DNA of 64,000 nucleotides, taken from contig NZ_CP075189.1 in the NCBI RefSeq assembly GCF_020510565.1, forward strand, positions 3,834,501-3,898,500, written 5' to 3'. Under the pieces are notes generated by a model. That model did not search any database. It was not told the origin of the DNA and saw only the letters and a program-made list of their open reading frames with translations. The DNA is from Ferribacterium limneticum (lineage in GTDB: Bacteria; Pseudomonadota; Gammaproteobacteria; Burkholderiales; Rhodocyclaceae). The translations under genes and the position numbers were made by a program. Below are positions 6,778 to 16,274 of this stretch, in pieces; position 1 is the first letter of the stretch, and each line of letters begins with the position of its first letter.

Positions 6778-8091
6778 ATGGGCAAACTGCGGGTATTCAT
6801 CAGTAGCACGATGAAGGATTTGGTCAATGAACGGATTGCCATCGAGCAATTGCTGAGCAGCTTTAATATCGAAGCGGTGATTGCAGAAGATTGGCTACCT
6901 GGACAAGGTCAAATTTGGGATCGCATCGCCAAGGAGATTCGATCATGCGATCTCTTCGTTCTGGTCGTTGGCGAACGTTACGGCTGGATACCGGATAGCG
7001 GCCAGAAGAGCGAAACGGGGTACTCCGTGACCCATCTCGAAGTGATCGAGGCCAAGGCACTCGGCTTGCCGATGCTCGCTTTCTTCAAAACCTTGTCGCA
7101 TGAAACGAAACTAAGCCGGAACGACAAGAAGGGTATCGGAGCACTCCGCGACCTGGTGGCCAGTTGGGAGCGCGGCGGCATCGCTGGCGAGTTTGGTAAT
7201 GCCTTCGAGTTGGCCCGCAAGGTCGGCGAATCGATCATCAATGTATTGACCGACGATTTTCAGCAAAAAAGAATCCGCCAGCGCGCGGAATTGGCCGGCA
7301 ATTCGTTATTGCCCCTAGCGCCCGCTGGCTCATCGGCCTTGCCCCAGCTACCGCCACGCCTGAGTCATCATGTAAAGACAAAGAAAGCTGTGCTGTTTGC
7401 CGGCGCCGGGATTTCGTTGGCAGCCGGCCTGCCCTCGGCTGCTTTTTTTGCTCAACGACTAGTTCAGGCGATGCACGCGCACTATCCCGACTATCAGGCC
7501 AATCCTGTGAGCAGTGCATTCTCCGGCGTCGCAACGGATGTCGAGGGACTCCCAGAAGGGCGAAGCGGATTGCTTGCCGCGGTAGCCAGTTTGGTCCGCC
7601 CGCCGCAAGGGGTGCAGCCGACGACGGCGCACCGCAACGCCGTGCGCGTTTTTGATCAAATCATCACGACCAACTACGACGGGCTTTTCGAGGAAGCCGA
7701 TCTGGTCAGCGGCCAGCCGCGCCCCATCGTATCAACGGAAATTAACGATACGAGGCTCCCCGAACGAGTTATCGTCAATCTGCACGGTTCTGTCAGTCAG
7801 CCGGAGTCGCTGGTACTCAACGAGCGCGAGGTGCTGCTGCTTGATCGGCTTCGTCCCAATTTGTGGCAGGCCGTCCGCAATCTGCTAACGGACAAGCTGG
7901 TGATTGTCGTCGGGTCGTCGCTGCGCGACCCGAGCATCGTGCGGTTGTTTTCCGAGGTTGGCCCAGAGATTTCAGGTTATTTCATCGTTCCGGAAGTTTT
8001 CGAGACGACGGTCATCCGGTTGCGGGCTTGGAATCTCGAGTGCATCCGGGCCGATGCCGAAGGATTTCTGAGTGCGCTCGCCACCTCGTAA
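6778..8091 (+). CDS. DUF4062 and SIR2-like domain protein, possible antiphage effector
   Basis: 437 residues with a good ribosome binding site (GGGAGGAACGC). Residues ~4-110 match DUF4062 (RVFISSTMKDLVNERIAIEQ; a TIR/STIR-like sensor or effector fold). Residues ~200-430 are SIR2-like: GAGIS at 209-213, TTNYD with N299 and D301, and LHG with H336, all residues expected for NAD+ cleavage. SIR2 proteins of this kind deplete NAD+ in several antiphage systems; that role here is inferred. No partner gene is adjacent: urtA is divergent and the next gene convergent. A sampled 60-nt stretch near the start is 45% G+C, below the neighbourhood, suggesting transfer. Confidence 0.8.
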   Translation: MGKLRVFISSTMKDLVNERIAIEQLLSSFNIEAVIAEDWLPGQGQIWDRIAKEIRSCDLFVLVVGERYGWIPDSGQKSETGYSVTHLEVIEAKALGLPMLAFFKTLSHETKLSRNDKKGIGALRDLVASWERGGIAGEFGNAFELARKVGESIINVLTDDFQQKRIRQRAELAGNSLLPLAPAGSSALPQLPPRLSHHVKTKKAVLFAGAGISLAAGLPSAAFFAQRLVQAMHAHYPDYQANPVSSAFSGVATDVEGLPEGRSGLLAAVASLVRPPQGVQPTTAHRNAVRVFDQIITTNYDGLFEEADLVSGQPRPIVSTEINDTRLPERVIVNLHGSVSQPESLVLNEREVLLLDRLRPNLWQAVRNLLTDKLVIVVGSSLRDPSIVRLFSEVGPEISGYFIVPEVFETTVIRLRAWNLECIRADAEGFLSALATS

Positions 8092-8167
8092 CGGCCGCGA
8101 CATCAACTAAGACATCGCCGGCTGAGCAGCCGCCTATCCTCCCCGACCGACCGTAACCGGGCGTGAC

Positions 8168-9094
8168 TCAGGCCCCGCGCATCTTGCTCATGGCCAGATT
8201 GGCCGCTGCCGTGCGCGTTTCGACGCCGAGTTTCTCGAAGACGTGTTCGAGGTGCTTGTTGACCGTACGCGGGCTGTTGCCGAGGATTTCGCCGATGTCG
8301 TTGCTGGTCTTGCCCTGCACCACCCAGTAAAGCACTTCGGCTTCGCGCTGGGTCAGGCGGAAGGCGGCGATCAGGGATTCGACGGCCGAGGCGTCGTTTT
8401 CTTCGCGCAGCACGACGAGCCATTCGTCGTCGCCGGTCTGGTCGTGGAAGGAGGCGAGCAGGCGTTTATTGCCTGCGGCGACGAGCAGGGCCGGCGCCTC
8501 GCGGCCGTCGGCGCGAGCGCGCAGGGCGGCGGCGATCCAGGCCAGCAGTTCTTCCGGGGCGACGGTTTCGGGGTTGGCGAAATAGGCGTTGAGCAGGCTG
8601 CGGGCGAGCGGCGTCTGCCAGACGACCTTGCTGTCGGCGGCGCGCACGGCGACGGTGGCCTGGCCGAAGGCGTCGAGCGCGCTGCGCGCCTGCTTCATCT
8701 GGCGGGCGTTGGCCATGTGGGCGGCGATGCGGGCGAGCACTTCAGCCGGGCGGATCGGCTTGGTGACGTAATCGGCGCCACCGGCGGCGAAGGCGGCGAC
8801 GACATGCTCTGTTTCGGTCAGGCCGGTCATGAAGACGATGGGAATGTGCTGGGTCGTGAAATCGGCCTTCAGGCGACGGGCGACTTCGAAACCGTCCATG
8901 CCGGGCATCAGCGCATCGAGCAGGATGACGTCTGGCAGGCTTTGGCGGGCGCGTTGCAGCGCTGCTTCGCCGTGCGTCGCGACGAGCACGGTGTAGCCGG
9001 CTTCGTCGAGCGCATCGTGCAGCAGGGAGAGGTTTTCCGGCACATCGTCCACGATCAGGACGATGTCCGAAATGTTGCGGTCAACGGCTGGCAT
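8168..9094 (-). CDS. LuxR-family two-component response regulator
   Basis: 308 residues: an N-terminal receiver (VLIVDDVPENLSLLHDALD, phospho-acceptor Asp in VILLDALMPGMDG, Lys in YVTKPIRP), a ~90-residue middle region, and a C-terminal LuxR helix-turn-helix (LTQREAEVLYWVVQGKTSND, with SPRTVNKHLEHVFEKLGV). Its start overlaps the end of the sensor kinase gene by 14 nt, so it is the translationally coupled partner of that kinase. It probably binds promoters of nitrogen or purine/urea uptake genes, judged only from proximity to urt. It is convergent with the SIR2 gene, 76 nt apart. Confidence 0.88.
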   Translation of the reverse strand: MPAVDRNISDIVLIVDDVPENLSLLHDALDEAGYTVLVATHGEAALQRARQSLPDVILLDALMPGMDGFEVARRLKADFTTQHIPIVFMTGLTETEHVVAAFAAGGADYVTKPIRPAEVLARIAAHMANARQMKQARSALDAFGQATVAVRAADSKVVWQTPLARSLLNAYFANPETVAPEELLAWIAAALRARADGREAPALLVAAGNKRLLASFHDQTGDDEWLVVLREENDASAVESLIAAFRLTQREAEVLYWVVQGKTSNDIGEILGNSPRTVNKHLEHVFEKLGVETRTAAANLAMSKMRGA

Positions 9095-12000
9095 CGCGCA
9101 TTTTCCTGAGAATTTCCTTCATCGCATCGAACTGGAATTGTCGCGCAAGATCGCGCAGGACGCGGACGAATTCGGCGTGCGAGGCATCCATCCGCTCGAT
9201 TTCGGCGAGCTTGTTGAGAATGCCGCGCAGGTAGCCGAGGGTAATTAGTTCATCGAGCGCGGCCATGTCGGTTTCACCAGGCGGCAGCAGGGGGAGCGGT
9301 TCGGCCGGCGTGGTCTGTGCCACCGCAGCCGGCGCATCGGCGATCACCCATTCGAGGTCGAGCTTGCGGCCCAGCCAGGTGAGCAGTTCGTCGACCTTGA
9401 GCGGCTTGACGATGAATTCCTCGGGCGTCACGCCGACATCGTTGTCCAGCCCCTTGTCGTAGGCATTGGCCGAGAGGATGGCGATGCTGGCCTCGTTGTG
9501 GCCCTGCTGGCGCAGGCGGCGAATGGTTTCCCAGCCGTCGATGCCGGGCATGCCGAGGTCCATGAAAATGAGGTGCGGCGCGAAACGCGGCACGGCGGCC
9601 AGGCATTCGTAGCCGCTGGCGGCCTGCTCGACGACGAAGCCGAGCGGTTCGAGAACATTTTGCAGCAGGTCGCGGTCGACCTTTTCGTTGTCGACAACGA
9701 GGATGCGCCGCCGCACGCCGACGTAGCCGATGCGGTTGAGTTTCGGCAGCTCCTTCGCCGCCTGCGCCGAATGCACGGAGGGCAGGAAGAGGCGGATGCG
9801 GAACAGCGTGCCTTCGCCCGGCGTGCTCGACACCTGCATTTCGCCGCCCATGAGGTCGGTCAGCATGCGGGCGATGGTCAGGCCGACGCCGCTGCCGCCG
9901 GCTTGCACGCTGCTGCCGCGCGTGAAGGGTTCGAAGATGCGTTCCATGTCGGCAGCCGGGATGCCGGGGCCGGTGTCGCGGATTTCGAAGATGGCCATGT
10001 CGCGCCGGCATTCGACGCCGAAAGTGACGCCGCCGCGCACGGTGAATTTGACGGCGTTGCCGAGCACGTTGATGAGGATCTGGCGCAGGCGTTTTTCGTC
10101 GGCGCGGACGACGGCCGGCAGTTCGCCGACCGGGCGGAACTCGAAAGACAAACCCTTGTTGCGCGCCTGCAGCTCGAACATGCCGACGATCTGTTGCATG
10201 AGTTCGGGGAAATCCATGGCCTTGACGTCGAGCGTCAGCTTGCCGCCTTCGATGCGGGCGATGTCGAGCGTACCTTCGATGACCGACAGCAGGTGGTCAC
10301 CGGATTTGCGGATGACGCTGACCGCCTGCGCGCGATTGGGCGGCACGTCCTCGTCGGCGGCGAGAATCTGGGCGTAACCGAGGATGCTGTTGAGCGGCGT
10401 CCGGAGTTCGTGGCTGATCGCCGTGATGTAGCGGCTCTTGGCCTGATTGGCGTGCTCGGCAACGACGCGGGCTTTTTGCAGCGCCTCGTCGGTGCGCTGG
10501 TGCGATTCGATTTCCTGCATGAGCAACTGCGTCTGGCGGTTCGATTCCTCCTGCGCGACGCGCCGGCTTTCCTGGGTCAGCACCATCCACCAGGCGATGA
10601 CGCCGGAAAGCATGAGCAGTGCGGCGAAGGTCTTGATAAAACTGTCCTGCAGGCGGGCGATGACTGCCTGCTCCGGCGCACCGAGGGCCAGCAGTTCGTG
10701 GGTGTACAGCACGCCAAGGATGAGCGCCAGAATCGGCACGATACCGGTCATCAGCAGCAGGTAGTGGCCGAGGCCGGTTTCGAGATAGGGCAGCGCCGCC
10801 TTGGGCAGGATGCGCCTGAGCACCGCGTTCCATTGCGCGCCGAGGCTGGCCTGCGGCTTGCAAAGGTCATGGCAGCGGGCATCAAGCGTGCAGCACAGCG
10901 AGCAGATCGGCCCCTGATAGGCGGGGCAGTAAGCCATGTCCTCGCCCTCGTAGTCGCGTTCGCAAATTGAGCATTTTTTCCGGTTGACCGTCGCAATCTC
11001 TTTCGGACGAACCAGGTAGTAACGTCCGCCCGTTCCCCAGGCAATCAGCGGCGAAACGAGGAAGGCAGCGACCAGCGCGACAAACGGTGCATAGGGCTGA
11101 AGAGCCTCGCCGAACAATCCAACGAAGGTGCCGACCGACAGCGCCGAGGCAATGGCCATGGCGCCGACGCCGACCGGGTTGATGTCGTAAAGGTGGCTGC
11201 GCTTGAACTCCAGCCCCGGCGGCGACAGGCCGAGCGGCTTGTTGATGATGAGGTCGGCAACAACGGCCGCCATCCACGAAATGGCGATGTTCGAGTAGAG
11301 GCCGAGGACCTGACCGAGCGCCTGGAAGACATCGAGCTCCATGAGCAGCAGCGCGATCAGCGTATTGAAAACGACCCAGACGACGCGCCCCGGGTGACTG
11401 TGGGTCAGCCGGGAAAAGAAATTCGACCAGGCCAGCGAGCCGGCGTAAGCGTTGGTGACGTTGATCTTGAGCTGCGAAATGACGACGAACAGCGCCGTCG
11501 CAGCGATAGCCAGGGTCGTGTTGTCGAAGACGTGCGAGAAGCCGATCAGGTACATCTGGTTGGGATCGACGGCCTTTTCGGCCGGGATGCCGTTGCGCAG
11601 CACGAGCCAGGCGAGCAGCGCCCCGCCGAGCATTTTGAGGACGCCAGGAACCACCCAGCCGGGCCCGCCGATGATGACGGCGAGCCACCAGAGGCGGTTG
11701 TTGGCCGGCTTTTTTTCCGGCATGAAGCGCAGGTAATCGACCTGCTCGGCCATCTGGGTGACCAGCGCGATGCCGACGGTCAGCGCCGCTGCGAACAGAT
11801 GCGGATTGAAGCTGGCATCGCCGCCGCGCTCGCCACCGTATTGCCAAAGTCCGGACAGCGCCTGCGGGTCTTCAAGAAACAGGAAGGCATAGGGCAGGAC
11901 GAGCAGGAAAATCCACAGCGGCTGGGTCCATGCCTGCAGTTTGCTGATCGCCGTGACGCCGTGGGTAACCAGCGGGATGACGACCAGCGCGCAGATCAGA

Positions 12001-12473
12001 TAGCCCCAGACCGGTGGAATTTTGAAGGCGAGCTCGAGCGCGTAGGCCATGATCGCCGCTTCGAGCGCAAAGAAAATGAAGGTAAAACTGGCATAGATCA
12101 GCGAGGTGATCGTCGAGCCGATGTAGCCGAAGCCGGCGCCGCGCGTCAGCAGATCCATGTCCAGCCCGTGCCGGGCGGCCATGACGCTGATCGGCAGGCC
12201 GATCAGGAAAATGATCAGGCCGGTGGCGAGAATCGCCCAGAAAGCGTTGAGAAAACCAGCCTGGACGAGCATGGTCGCGCCGACCGCTTCGAGTACCAGA
12301 AAGGAGGCCGCGCCGAAAGCCGTGTTGGCGACGCGCAGCTCGGACCATTTGCGAAAGCTGCGCGGCGTAAACCGCAGCGCGTAGTCTTCCAGGGTTTCGT
12401 TGGCTACCCAGGTGTTGTAGTCGCGCCGGATTTTGATGATGCGCTGGGTGGCCGTCGTGAGCTGTGGATCCAT
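9081..12473 (-). CDS. NCS1-type permease fused to a hybrid sensor histidine kinase
   Basis: 1130 residues. Residues ~1-485 are a polytopic transporter of the purine/cytosine permease (NCS1) type (many hydrophobic helices; TRGAGFGYIGSTITSLIYAS). Residues ~500-530 form a Cys-rich cluster (CSICERDYEGEDMAYC, CSLCCTLDARCHDLC) that may bind metal. Two more membrane segments follow at ~570-640, then HisKA with the phospho-acceptor His in ISHELRTPLNSILGY (~682), an ATPase domain (LINVLGNAVKFT, DTGPGIP, GSGVGLTIARML) and a receiver (RRILVVDNEKVDRD, Asp in IFMDLGMPG). Probably senses a transported nucleobase or urea-related solute; the ligand is inferred. The linker before the Cys cluster is encoded by a dispersed repeat copy. 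Confidence 0.88.
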   Translation of the reverse strand: MDPQLTTATQRIIKIRRDYNTWVANETLEDYALRFTPRSFRKWSELRVANTAFGAASFLVLEAVGATMLVQAGFLNAFWAILATGLIIFLIGLPISVMAARHGLDMDLLTRGAGFGYIGSTITSLIYASFTFIFFALEAAIMAYALELAFKIPPVWGYLICALVVIPLVTHGVTAISKLQAWTQPLWIFLLVLPYAFLFLEDPQALSGLWQYGGERGGDASFNPHLFAAALTVGIALVTQMAEQVDYLRFMPEKKPANNRLWWLAVIIGGPGWVVPGVLKMLGGALLAWLVLRNGIPAEKAVDPNQMYLIGFSHVFDNTTLAIAATALFVVISQLKINVTNAYAGSLAWSNFFSRLTHSHPGRVVWVVFNTLIALLLMELDVFQALGQVLGLYSNIAISWMAAVVADLIINKPLGLSPPGLEFKRSHLYDINPVGVGAMAIASALSVGTFVGLFGEALQPYAPFVALVAAFLVSPLIAWGTGGRYYLVRPKEIATVNRKKCSICERDYEGEDMAYCPAYQGPICSLCCTLDARCHDLCKPQASLGAQWNAVLRRILPKAALPYLETGLGHYLLLMTGIVPILALILGVLYTHELLALGAPEQAVIARLQDSFIKTFAALLMLSGVIAWWMVLTQESRRVAQEESNRQTQLLMQEIESHQRTDEALQKARVVAEHANQAKSRYITAISHELRTPLNSILGYAQILAADEDVPPNRAQAVSVIRKSGDHLLSVIEGTLDIARIEGGKLTLDVKAMDFPELMQQIVGMFELQARNKGLSFEFRPVGELPAVVRADEKRLRQILINVLGNAVKFTVRGGVTFGVECRRDMAIFEIRDTGPGIPAADMERIFEPFTRGSSVQAGGSGVGLTIARMLTDLMGGEMQVSSTPGEGTLFRIRLFLPSVHSAQAAKELPKLNRIGYVGVRRRILVVDNEKVDRDLLQNVLEPLGFVVEQAASGYECLAAVPRFAPHLIFMDLGMPGIDGWETIRRLRQQGHNEASIAILSANAYDKGLDNDVGVTPEEFIVKPLKVDELLTWLGRKLDLEWVIADAPAAVAQTTPAEPLPLLPPGETDMAALDELITLGYLRGILNKLAEIERMDASHAEFVRVLRDLARQFQFDAMKEILRKMRDASR
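10974..10999 (-). repeat. Dispersed ACGGTCAACCGG element inside the sensor kinase gene
   Basis: Exact core at 10980-10991 with a following A-run on the minus strand. In frame it encodes ATVNRKK, the linker between the transporter domain and the Cys-rich cluster. Confidence 0.8.
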
Positions 12474-12534
12474 GCGGCGATTAAACCATGAATCGACAGC
12501 TCAGACGGCCAGGCGAATCAGTACTGAAAACGCC

Positions 12535-13782
12535 TCAAGCCTGATAAACGACGCGTCCGCCAACCAGCGTGGACTTCACTTTGCCGGTCATCATGTAGCC
12601 GGTCCATGGCGAATTCTTGCCACGGCTCTTGAGGGCTTCCGGCGTCAATTGCCAGGTCGCTTCCGGGTCGAAGATGCAGATATCGGCCGCTACGCCGACG
12701 CCGAGTTGACCGCTGGGCATGCCGAGGACAGTAGCCGGCGCCGAAGTGATGCGGGCCAGCGCGTCAGGCAGGCTGACGCCGGCTTCTTCGGCCCATTTCA
12801 GGGTGAGCGGCAACAACACTTCAAGCCCGGTCGCCCCCGGTTTGGCTTCGCCGAAAGGCAGCAACTTGTCGTCGGCGCCAACCGGCGTGTGGTCGGAACA
12901 GATGGCGGCCAGACCCGCAGCAGCGGCTTTCGACAAGGCCAAACGGTCGCTTTGGGCGCGCAGCGGCGGGCTGAAACGGGCGTGCGGATTGAAGTAGCCG
13001 ATGTCGTTTTCGGTGAGCAGCAGGTGATGGACGCCGATGTCGAAAGTCACCGGCAGACCTTCGTGCTGCGCCCGCTGGACGAGCGCCACACCAGCCGCCG
13101 ACGACAGGCGGGTCAGGTGCACGCGGCAACCGGTATCGCGCACCAGTTGAACGATGGTGCCGACGGCGATGGTTTCGGCGGCGACCGGAATGCCGGCCAG
13201 ACCGAGACGGCTGGACACCTCGCCCTCATGGGCGATGCCGTTGCGCGACAGCCAGTAATCCTGCGGCTGCAGCCAGATGGCGAAATCGAAAGTGGCGGCG
13301 TATTCCATCGCGCGGAGCAGCGCCTCGGTATCGGTCACCGGCTTGTTGGCCTGCGAGAAGGCGACACAGCCGGCTTTTTTGAGACCCGCCAATTCAGCCA
13401 GACGTTCGCCCTGCAAGCCGAGGGTCAGCGCGCCAAGAGGCAGGACACGCGCCTTGCCGATTTCGGCGCCGCGATGGACCAAACGGTCGGCCAGTTCCGG
13501 CTCGTCAAGCGGCGGATCGGCGTCGGGCGGCACGACGACCGAAGTCACGCCACCGGCGACGGCGGCGGCCAGTTCGGCTTCGATGGAGTTGAGGCGGGCG
13601 CCGAGGTCGATGAGGCCAGGGCAGACAACACAGCCAGCAGCGTCGATGGTTTTGTCGGCAGCAAAGCCGGCCGGCGCTTCGCCGAGCCCGGCAACCTTGC
13701 CATCGGCAATGAATAGCGAAGTGCTACGGTCAACGCCGTTTTTCGGGTCAATTACGCGGCCGTTCTTGATTTCGATGTTCAT
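12535..13782 (-). CDS. pyrX: Catalytically defective dihydroorotase homologue (PyrX/PyrC')
   Basis: 415 residues of the dihydroorotase/amidohydrolase family. The metal-binding HxH normally following PGLIDxHxH is replaced: the sequence is PGLIDLGARLNSIE. Later elements persist partly (VHLTRLSS, VHHLLLTENDI, ICSDHTPVG). Such proteins accompany PyrB in many proteobacteria and serve as structural partners of aspartate transcarbamoylase rather than enzymes, so a true PyrC should be elsewhere in the genome. It starts 3 nt after pyrB ends. Residues near 18-22 (NGVDRST) are encoded by a diverged copy of the dispersed repeat. Confidence 0.88.
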   Translation of the reverse strand: MNIEIKNGRVIDPKNGVDRSTSLFIADGKVAGLGEAPAGFAADKTIDAAGCVVCPGLIDLGARLNSIEAELAAAVAGGVTSVVVPPDADPPLDEPELADRLVHRGAEIGKARVLPLGALTLGLQGERLAELAGLKKAGCVAFSQANKPVTDTEALLRAMEYAATFDFAIWLQPQDYWLSRNGIAHEGEVSSRLGLAGIPVAAETIAVGTIVQLVRDTGCRVHLTRLSSAAGVALVQRAQHEGLPVTFDIGVHHLLLTENDIGYFNPHARFSPPLRAQSDRLALSKAAAAGLAAICSDHTPVGADDKLLPFGEAKPGATGLEVLLPLTLKWAEEAGVSLPDALARITSAPATVLGMPSGQLGVGVAADICIFDPEATWQLTPEALKSRGKNSPWTGYMMTGKVKSTLVGGRVVYQA

Positions 13783-13785
13783 TTA

Positions 13786-14745
13786 TCAGTTCCCCGCAAC
13801 GATGCTCATGACGGCCATGCGGACCGCGATACCAAACGTGACTTGCGGCAGGATCACGGCCTGCGCCCCATCGGCCACCGCCGAGTGGATTTCGACGCCG
13901 CGATTCATCGGCCCCGGGTGCATGACAATGGCGTCGGGCTTGGCCAGCGCCAGCTTTTGCGGCGTCAGGCCGTAGTGGCGGAAATATTCGCCGGCCGAGG
14001 GCAGCAACGCACCGGTCATCCGCTCGTTCTGCAGGCGCAGCATGATGACGACGTCGACGTCTTTCAAACCTTCGTTCATGTCGTGAAAGACATGCACGCC
14101 GAGCTTGTCGAGATGCTTGGGTAGCAGGGTTTCCGGTCCGATGGCGCGGACTTCCGGGACGCCCAGCGTGGTCAAGGCGTGGATGTCGGAACGGGCGACG
14201 CGCGAGTGCAGGATGTCGCCGACGATGGCCACACGCAATTGCGTGAAATCTTTCTTGTAGTGACGGATCGTGTACATGTCGAGCAGACCCTGCGTCGGGT
14301 GGGCGTGGCGGCCGTCACCGGCATTGACGACATGCACGTCGTCACGGCCGATGCGCTGCAGGTGCTCGGCGATCAGGTAGGGCGCGCCGCTCGAGGCGTG
14401 GCGCACGACAAACAGGTTGGCGTGCATGGCGACGAGGTTGTCGATGGTGTCGAGCAGGGTTTCGCCCTTGCTGGCCGACGATTTGTTGATGTCGAGGTTG
14501 ATGACGTCAGCACTCAGGCGCTTGGCGGCGATTTCGAAGGTCGTCCGCGTCCGCGTCGAGTTCTCGAAGAACAGATTGAAGACGCTCTTGCCGCGGAGGA
14601 GCGGCACCTTCTTGACGTCGCGGGCCGAGACTTCCATGAACGATGCAGCGGTGTCGAGAATCTGCGTCAGGATGCGTTGCGGCAGGCCTTCGATCGACAG
14701 CAGGTGGGTCAGTTCGCCATCCTTGTTCAACTGCGGGTTATGCAT
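13786..14745 (-). CDS. pyrB: Aspartate carbamoyltransferase catalytic subunit
   Basis: Catalyses carbamoyl phosphate plus aspartate to carbamoyl aspartate, the first committed step of pyrimidine synthesis. 319 residues from the ATG at 14745, supported by GGAGG seven bases upstream; the frame extends to 14775 but without support. Carbamoyl-phosphate loop [30 protein letters not shown] and [11 protein letters not shown] are all present. It overlaps the pyrR end by 8 nt (ATGCATAA) and is followed by pyrX, the expected structural partner. No regulatory PyrI gene is seen. Confidence 0.95.
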   Translation of the reverse strand: MHNPQLNKDGELTHLLSIEGLPQRILTQILDTAASFMEVSARDVKKVPLLRGKSVFNLFFENSTRTRTTFEIAAKRLSADVINLDINKSSASKGETLLDTIDNLVAMHANLFVVRHASSGAPYLIAEHLQRIGRDDVHVVNAGDGRHAHPTQGLLDMYTIRHYKKDFTQLRVAIVGDILHSRVARSDIHALTTLGVPEVRAIGPETLLPKHLDKLGVHVFHDMNEGLKDVDVVIMLRLQNERMTGALLPSAGEYFRHYGLTPQKLALAKPDAIVMHPGPMNRGVEIHSAVADGAQAVILPQVTFGIAVRMAVMSIVAGN

Positions 14746-15247
14746 TTTCCATCCTCCAGGCCAGTCGACCGTCATCCTGTTTGGCGAGCACCAGATTCAG
14801 GTTGTCGTTCAACTCGACGCCCCAGGCGCCGTAGGTTGCGGCCACCGGCAACTCGCGGCCGCCGCGGTCGGCCAGCACGGCCAGTTCGATGGAGGCCGGA
14901 CGACCGTAGTCGAACAGTTCGTTGATCGCCGCCCGCGTCGTGCGCCCGGTGTAGAGCACGTCATCGACCAGGATCAGATGGCGGCCTTCGACATCGAAGG
15001 GAATGACCGTCGGCTTGCACTGCGGGTGCAGGCCCTTTTCGGCGAAATCGTCGCGATAGAAGGAGACGTCGATGAGGCCGATCTCTTCCGGCAAATCGAG
15101 CAGTTCCTTCAGGCGCTCGGCGATCCACGCGCCGCCGCTGTAGATGCCGACCAGCGCAGGATTTTTCGAGAGATTCGGGCGTATCAGCTCGGCCAACTGG
15201 CGACACTGCGCCTCGGCATCGGGCAAAACTTCAGGATGGGATGACAT
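14738..15247 (-). CDS. pyrR: Bifunctional pyrimidine regulator / uracil phosphoribosyltransferase PyrR
   Basis: 169 residues from the ATG at 15247. The PRPP-binding motif [18 protein letters not shown] is intact, as are [10 protein letters not shown] and the DRGGRELP loop, so it should at least act as uracil phosphoribosyltransferase. In proteobacteria RNA-based regulation by PyrR is not well supported, and I see no PyrR-binding hairpin upstream of pyrB. It overlaps both ruvX (upstream) and pyrB (downstream), placing it inside an algH-ruvX-pyrR-pyrB-pyrX operon. Confidence 0.93.
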   Translation of the reverse strand: MSSHPEVLPDAEAQCRQLAELIRPNLSKNPALVGIYSGGAWIAERLKELLDLPEEIGLIDVSFYRDDFAEKGLHPQCKPTVIPFDVEGRHLILVDDVLYTGRTTRAAINELFDYGRPASIELAVLADRGGRELPVAATYGAWGVELNDNLNLVLAKQDDGRLAWRMENA

Positions 15248-15659
15248 GGTGCGGGCTTTCGAACCAGGTTTGAAGGATGAGTTGGGCGGCCACGGCATCG
15301 AGCAGCGGCTTGGCGGATTTGCTGTTGCGGCCGGTTTCACGCAGGCGGGATTCGGCATCGACCGAGGTCAGGCGCTCGTCGGCAAAGCCGACCGGCAGGT
15401 TGTAGCGGCGCTTGAGGCGCTCGGCGAACTTGGTCGCCAGCCGGGTCATTTCGTGCGGCGTACCGTCGGCATGCATGGGCAGGCCGACGACCAGTTGCAC
15501 CGGCTGCCATTCGGCGACCAGTTTGCCGATGGCGGCGAAACGGTCGTCGTTCGATTCGGCGTGGATGGTGGTCAGCGGGTGGGCCGTGCCGAGCATCGTT
15601 TCGCCAGTGGCGACACCGATGCGCTTTTCACCGAAGTCGAACGCGAGGACAGTGCCCAT
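15231..15659 (-). CDS. ruvX: Putative pre-16S rRNA nuclease / Holliday-junction resolvase-like YqgF
   Basis: 142 residues with the RNase H-like fold of the YqgF/RuvX family: catalytic Asp in [14 protein letters not shown], a [10 protein letters not shown] motif, and a C-terminal [16 protein letters not shown] containing the second acidic group. Known members process the 5' end of 16S rRNA. I chose the ATG at 15659 because family members open with a short lead into DFG; the ribosome binding site is weak. It overlaps pyrR by 17 nt and follows algH by 16 nt. Confidence 0.92.
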   Translation of the reverse strand: MGTVLAFDFGEKRIGVATGETMLGTAHPLTTIHAESNDDRFAAIGKLVAEWQPVQLVVGLPMHADGTPHEMTRLATKFAERLKRRYNLPVGFADERLTSVDAESRLRETGRNSKSAKPLLDAVAAQLILQTWFESPHHVIPS

Positions 15660-15675
15660 CAACGAGCTGACCTGC

Positions 15676-16236
15676 TCATGCGTGACCGGCCACGTCGGAG
15701 AGCTGGGTAAAGCTGATGCCAAGCTTTTGCATGGCGGCCGGCAGGCGTTCTTCCGGCGGCAGGTCGAAGAGGATTTCAGCCTTGGCCGGCACGGTCAGCC
15801 AGGAATTTTGCGCCAGCTCATTTTCAAGCTGCCCGGCATCCCAGCCGGAGTAGCCGAGTGTGACGATGATTTCGGCCGGCAGACCTTCGCTGCCCACGGA
15901 ATTGAGCACATCGCGCGAACTGGTCAGGCCGACCTCGCTATTGACGGCCAACGTCGACTGCCATTTGCCGATTGGGCGATGCAGGACGAAGCCGCGGTCA
16001 AGCTGGACCGGGCCACCGAAATAGACCGGCAGGTTGGCCAGACTTTCTGCCTCCAGCTTGATGTCGATCTTGTCGAACAAGCCGGCCAGATTCATGTCAA
16101 TCGGGCGATTGACGATGATCCCCAAGGCCCCGTTCTCATTGTGTTCGCAAATGTAGATCAGGGAATTGGAGAAATACGGGTCTTCCAGCGTCGGCATCGC
16201 GATGAGGAAGTTGTCGGTCAGGTTGACGTTGTCCAT
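15676..16236 (-). CDS. algH: AlgH/YqgE family protein (UPF0301)
   Basis: 186 residues from the ATG at 16236 ([20 protein letters not shown]), matching the family's usual opening. Other family hallmarks: [35 protein letters not shown] and [16 protein letters not shown]. Its biochemical role is not established in general; it is commonly next to yqgF/ruvX, as here. First gene of the algH-ruvX-pyr operon and divergent from the photolyase gene 38 nt away, so the two promoters must lie in or overlap that short gap. Confidence 0.92.
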   Translation of the reverse strand: MDNVNLTDNFLIAMPTLEDPYFSNSLIYICEHNENGALGIIVNRPIDMNLAGLFDKIDIKLEAESLANLPVYFGGPVQLDRGFVLHRPIGKWQSTLAVNSEVGLTSSRDVLNSVGSEGLPAEIIVTLGYSGWDAGQLENELAQNSWLTVPAKAEILFDLPPEERLPAAMQKLGISFTQLSDVAGHA

Positions 16237-16274
16237 GACTGGAATTTTAATCGCCGGGAGGGTACAAACCAACC

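Noticed and set aside
8092..8167. Possible terminator between the SIR2 gene and the response regulator
   Set aside because: Only a weak GGCT/AGCC pairing and no T-run.
8266..8282. TTGTTGACCGTACG in the response regulator gene resembles the dispersed element
   Set aside because: It encodes the conserved LuxR helix-turn-helix peptide (TVNKHLEH), lacks the CCGG half of the core and has no A-rich tail; protein conservation explains it.
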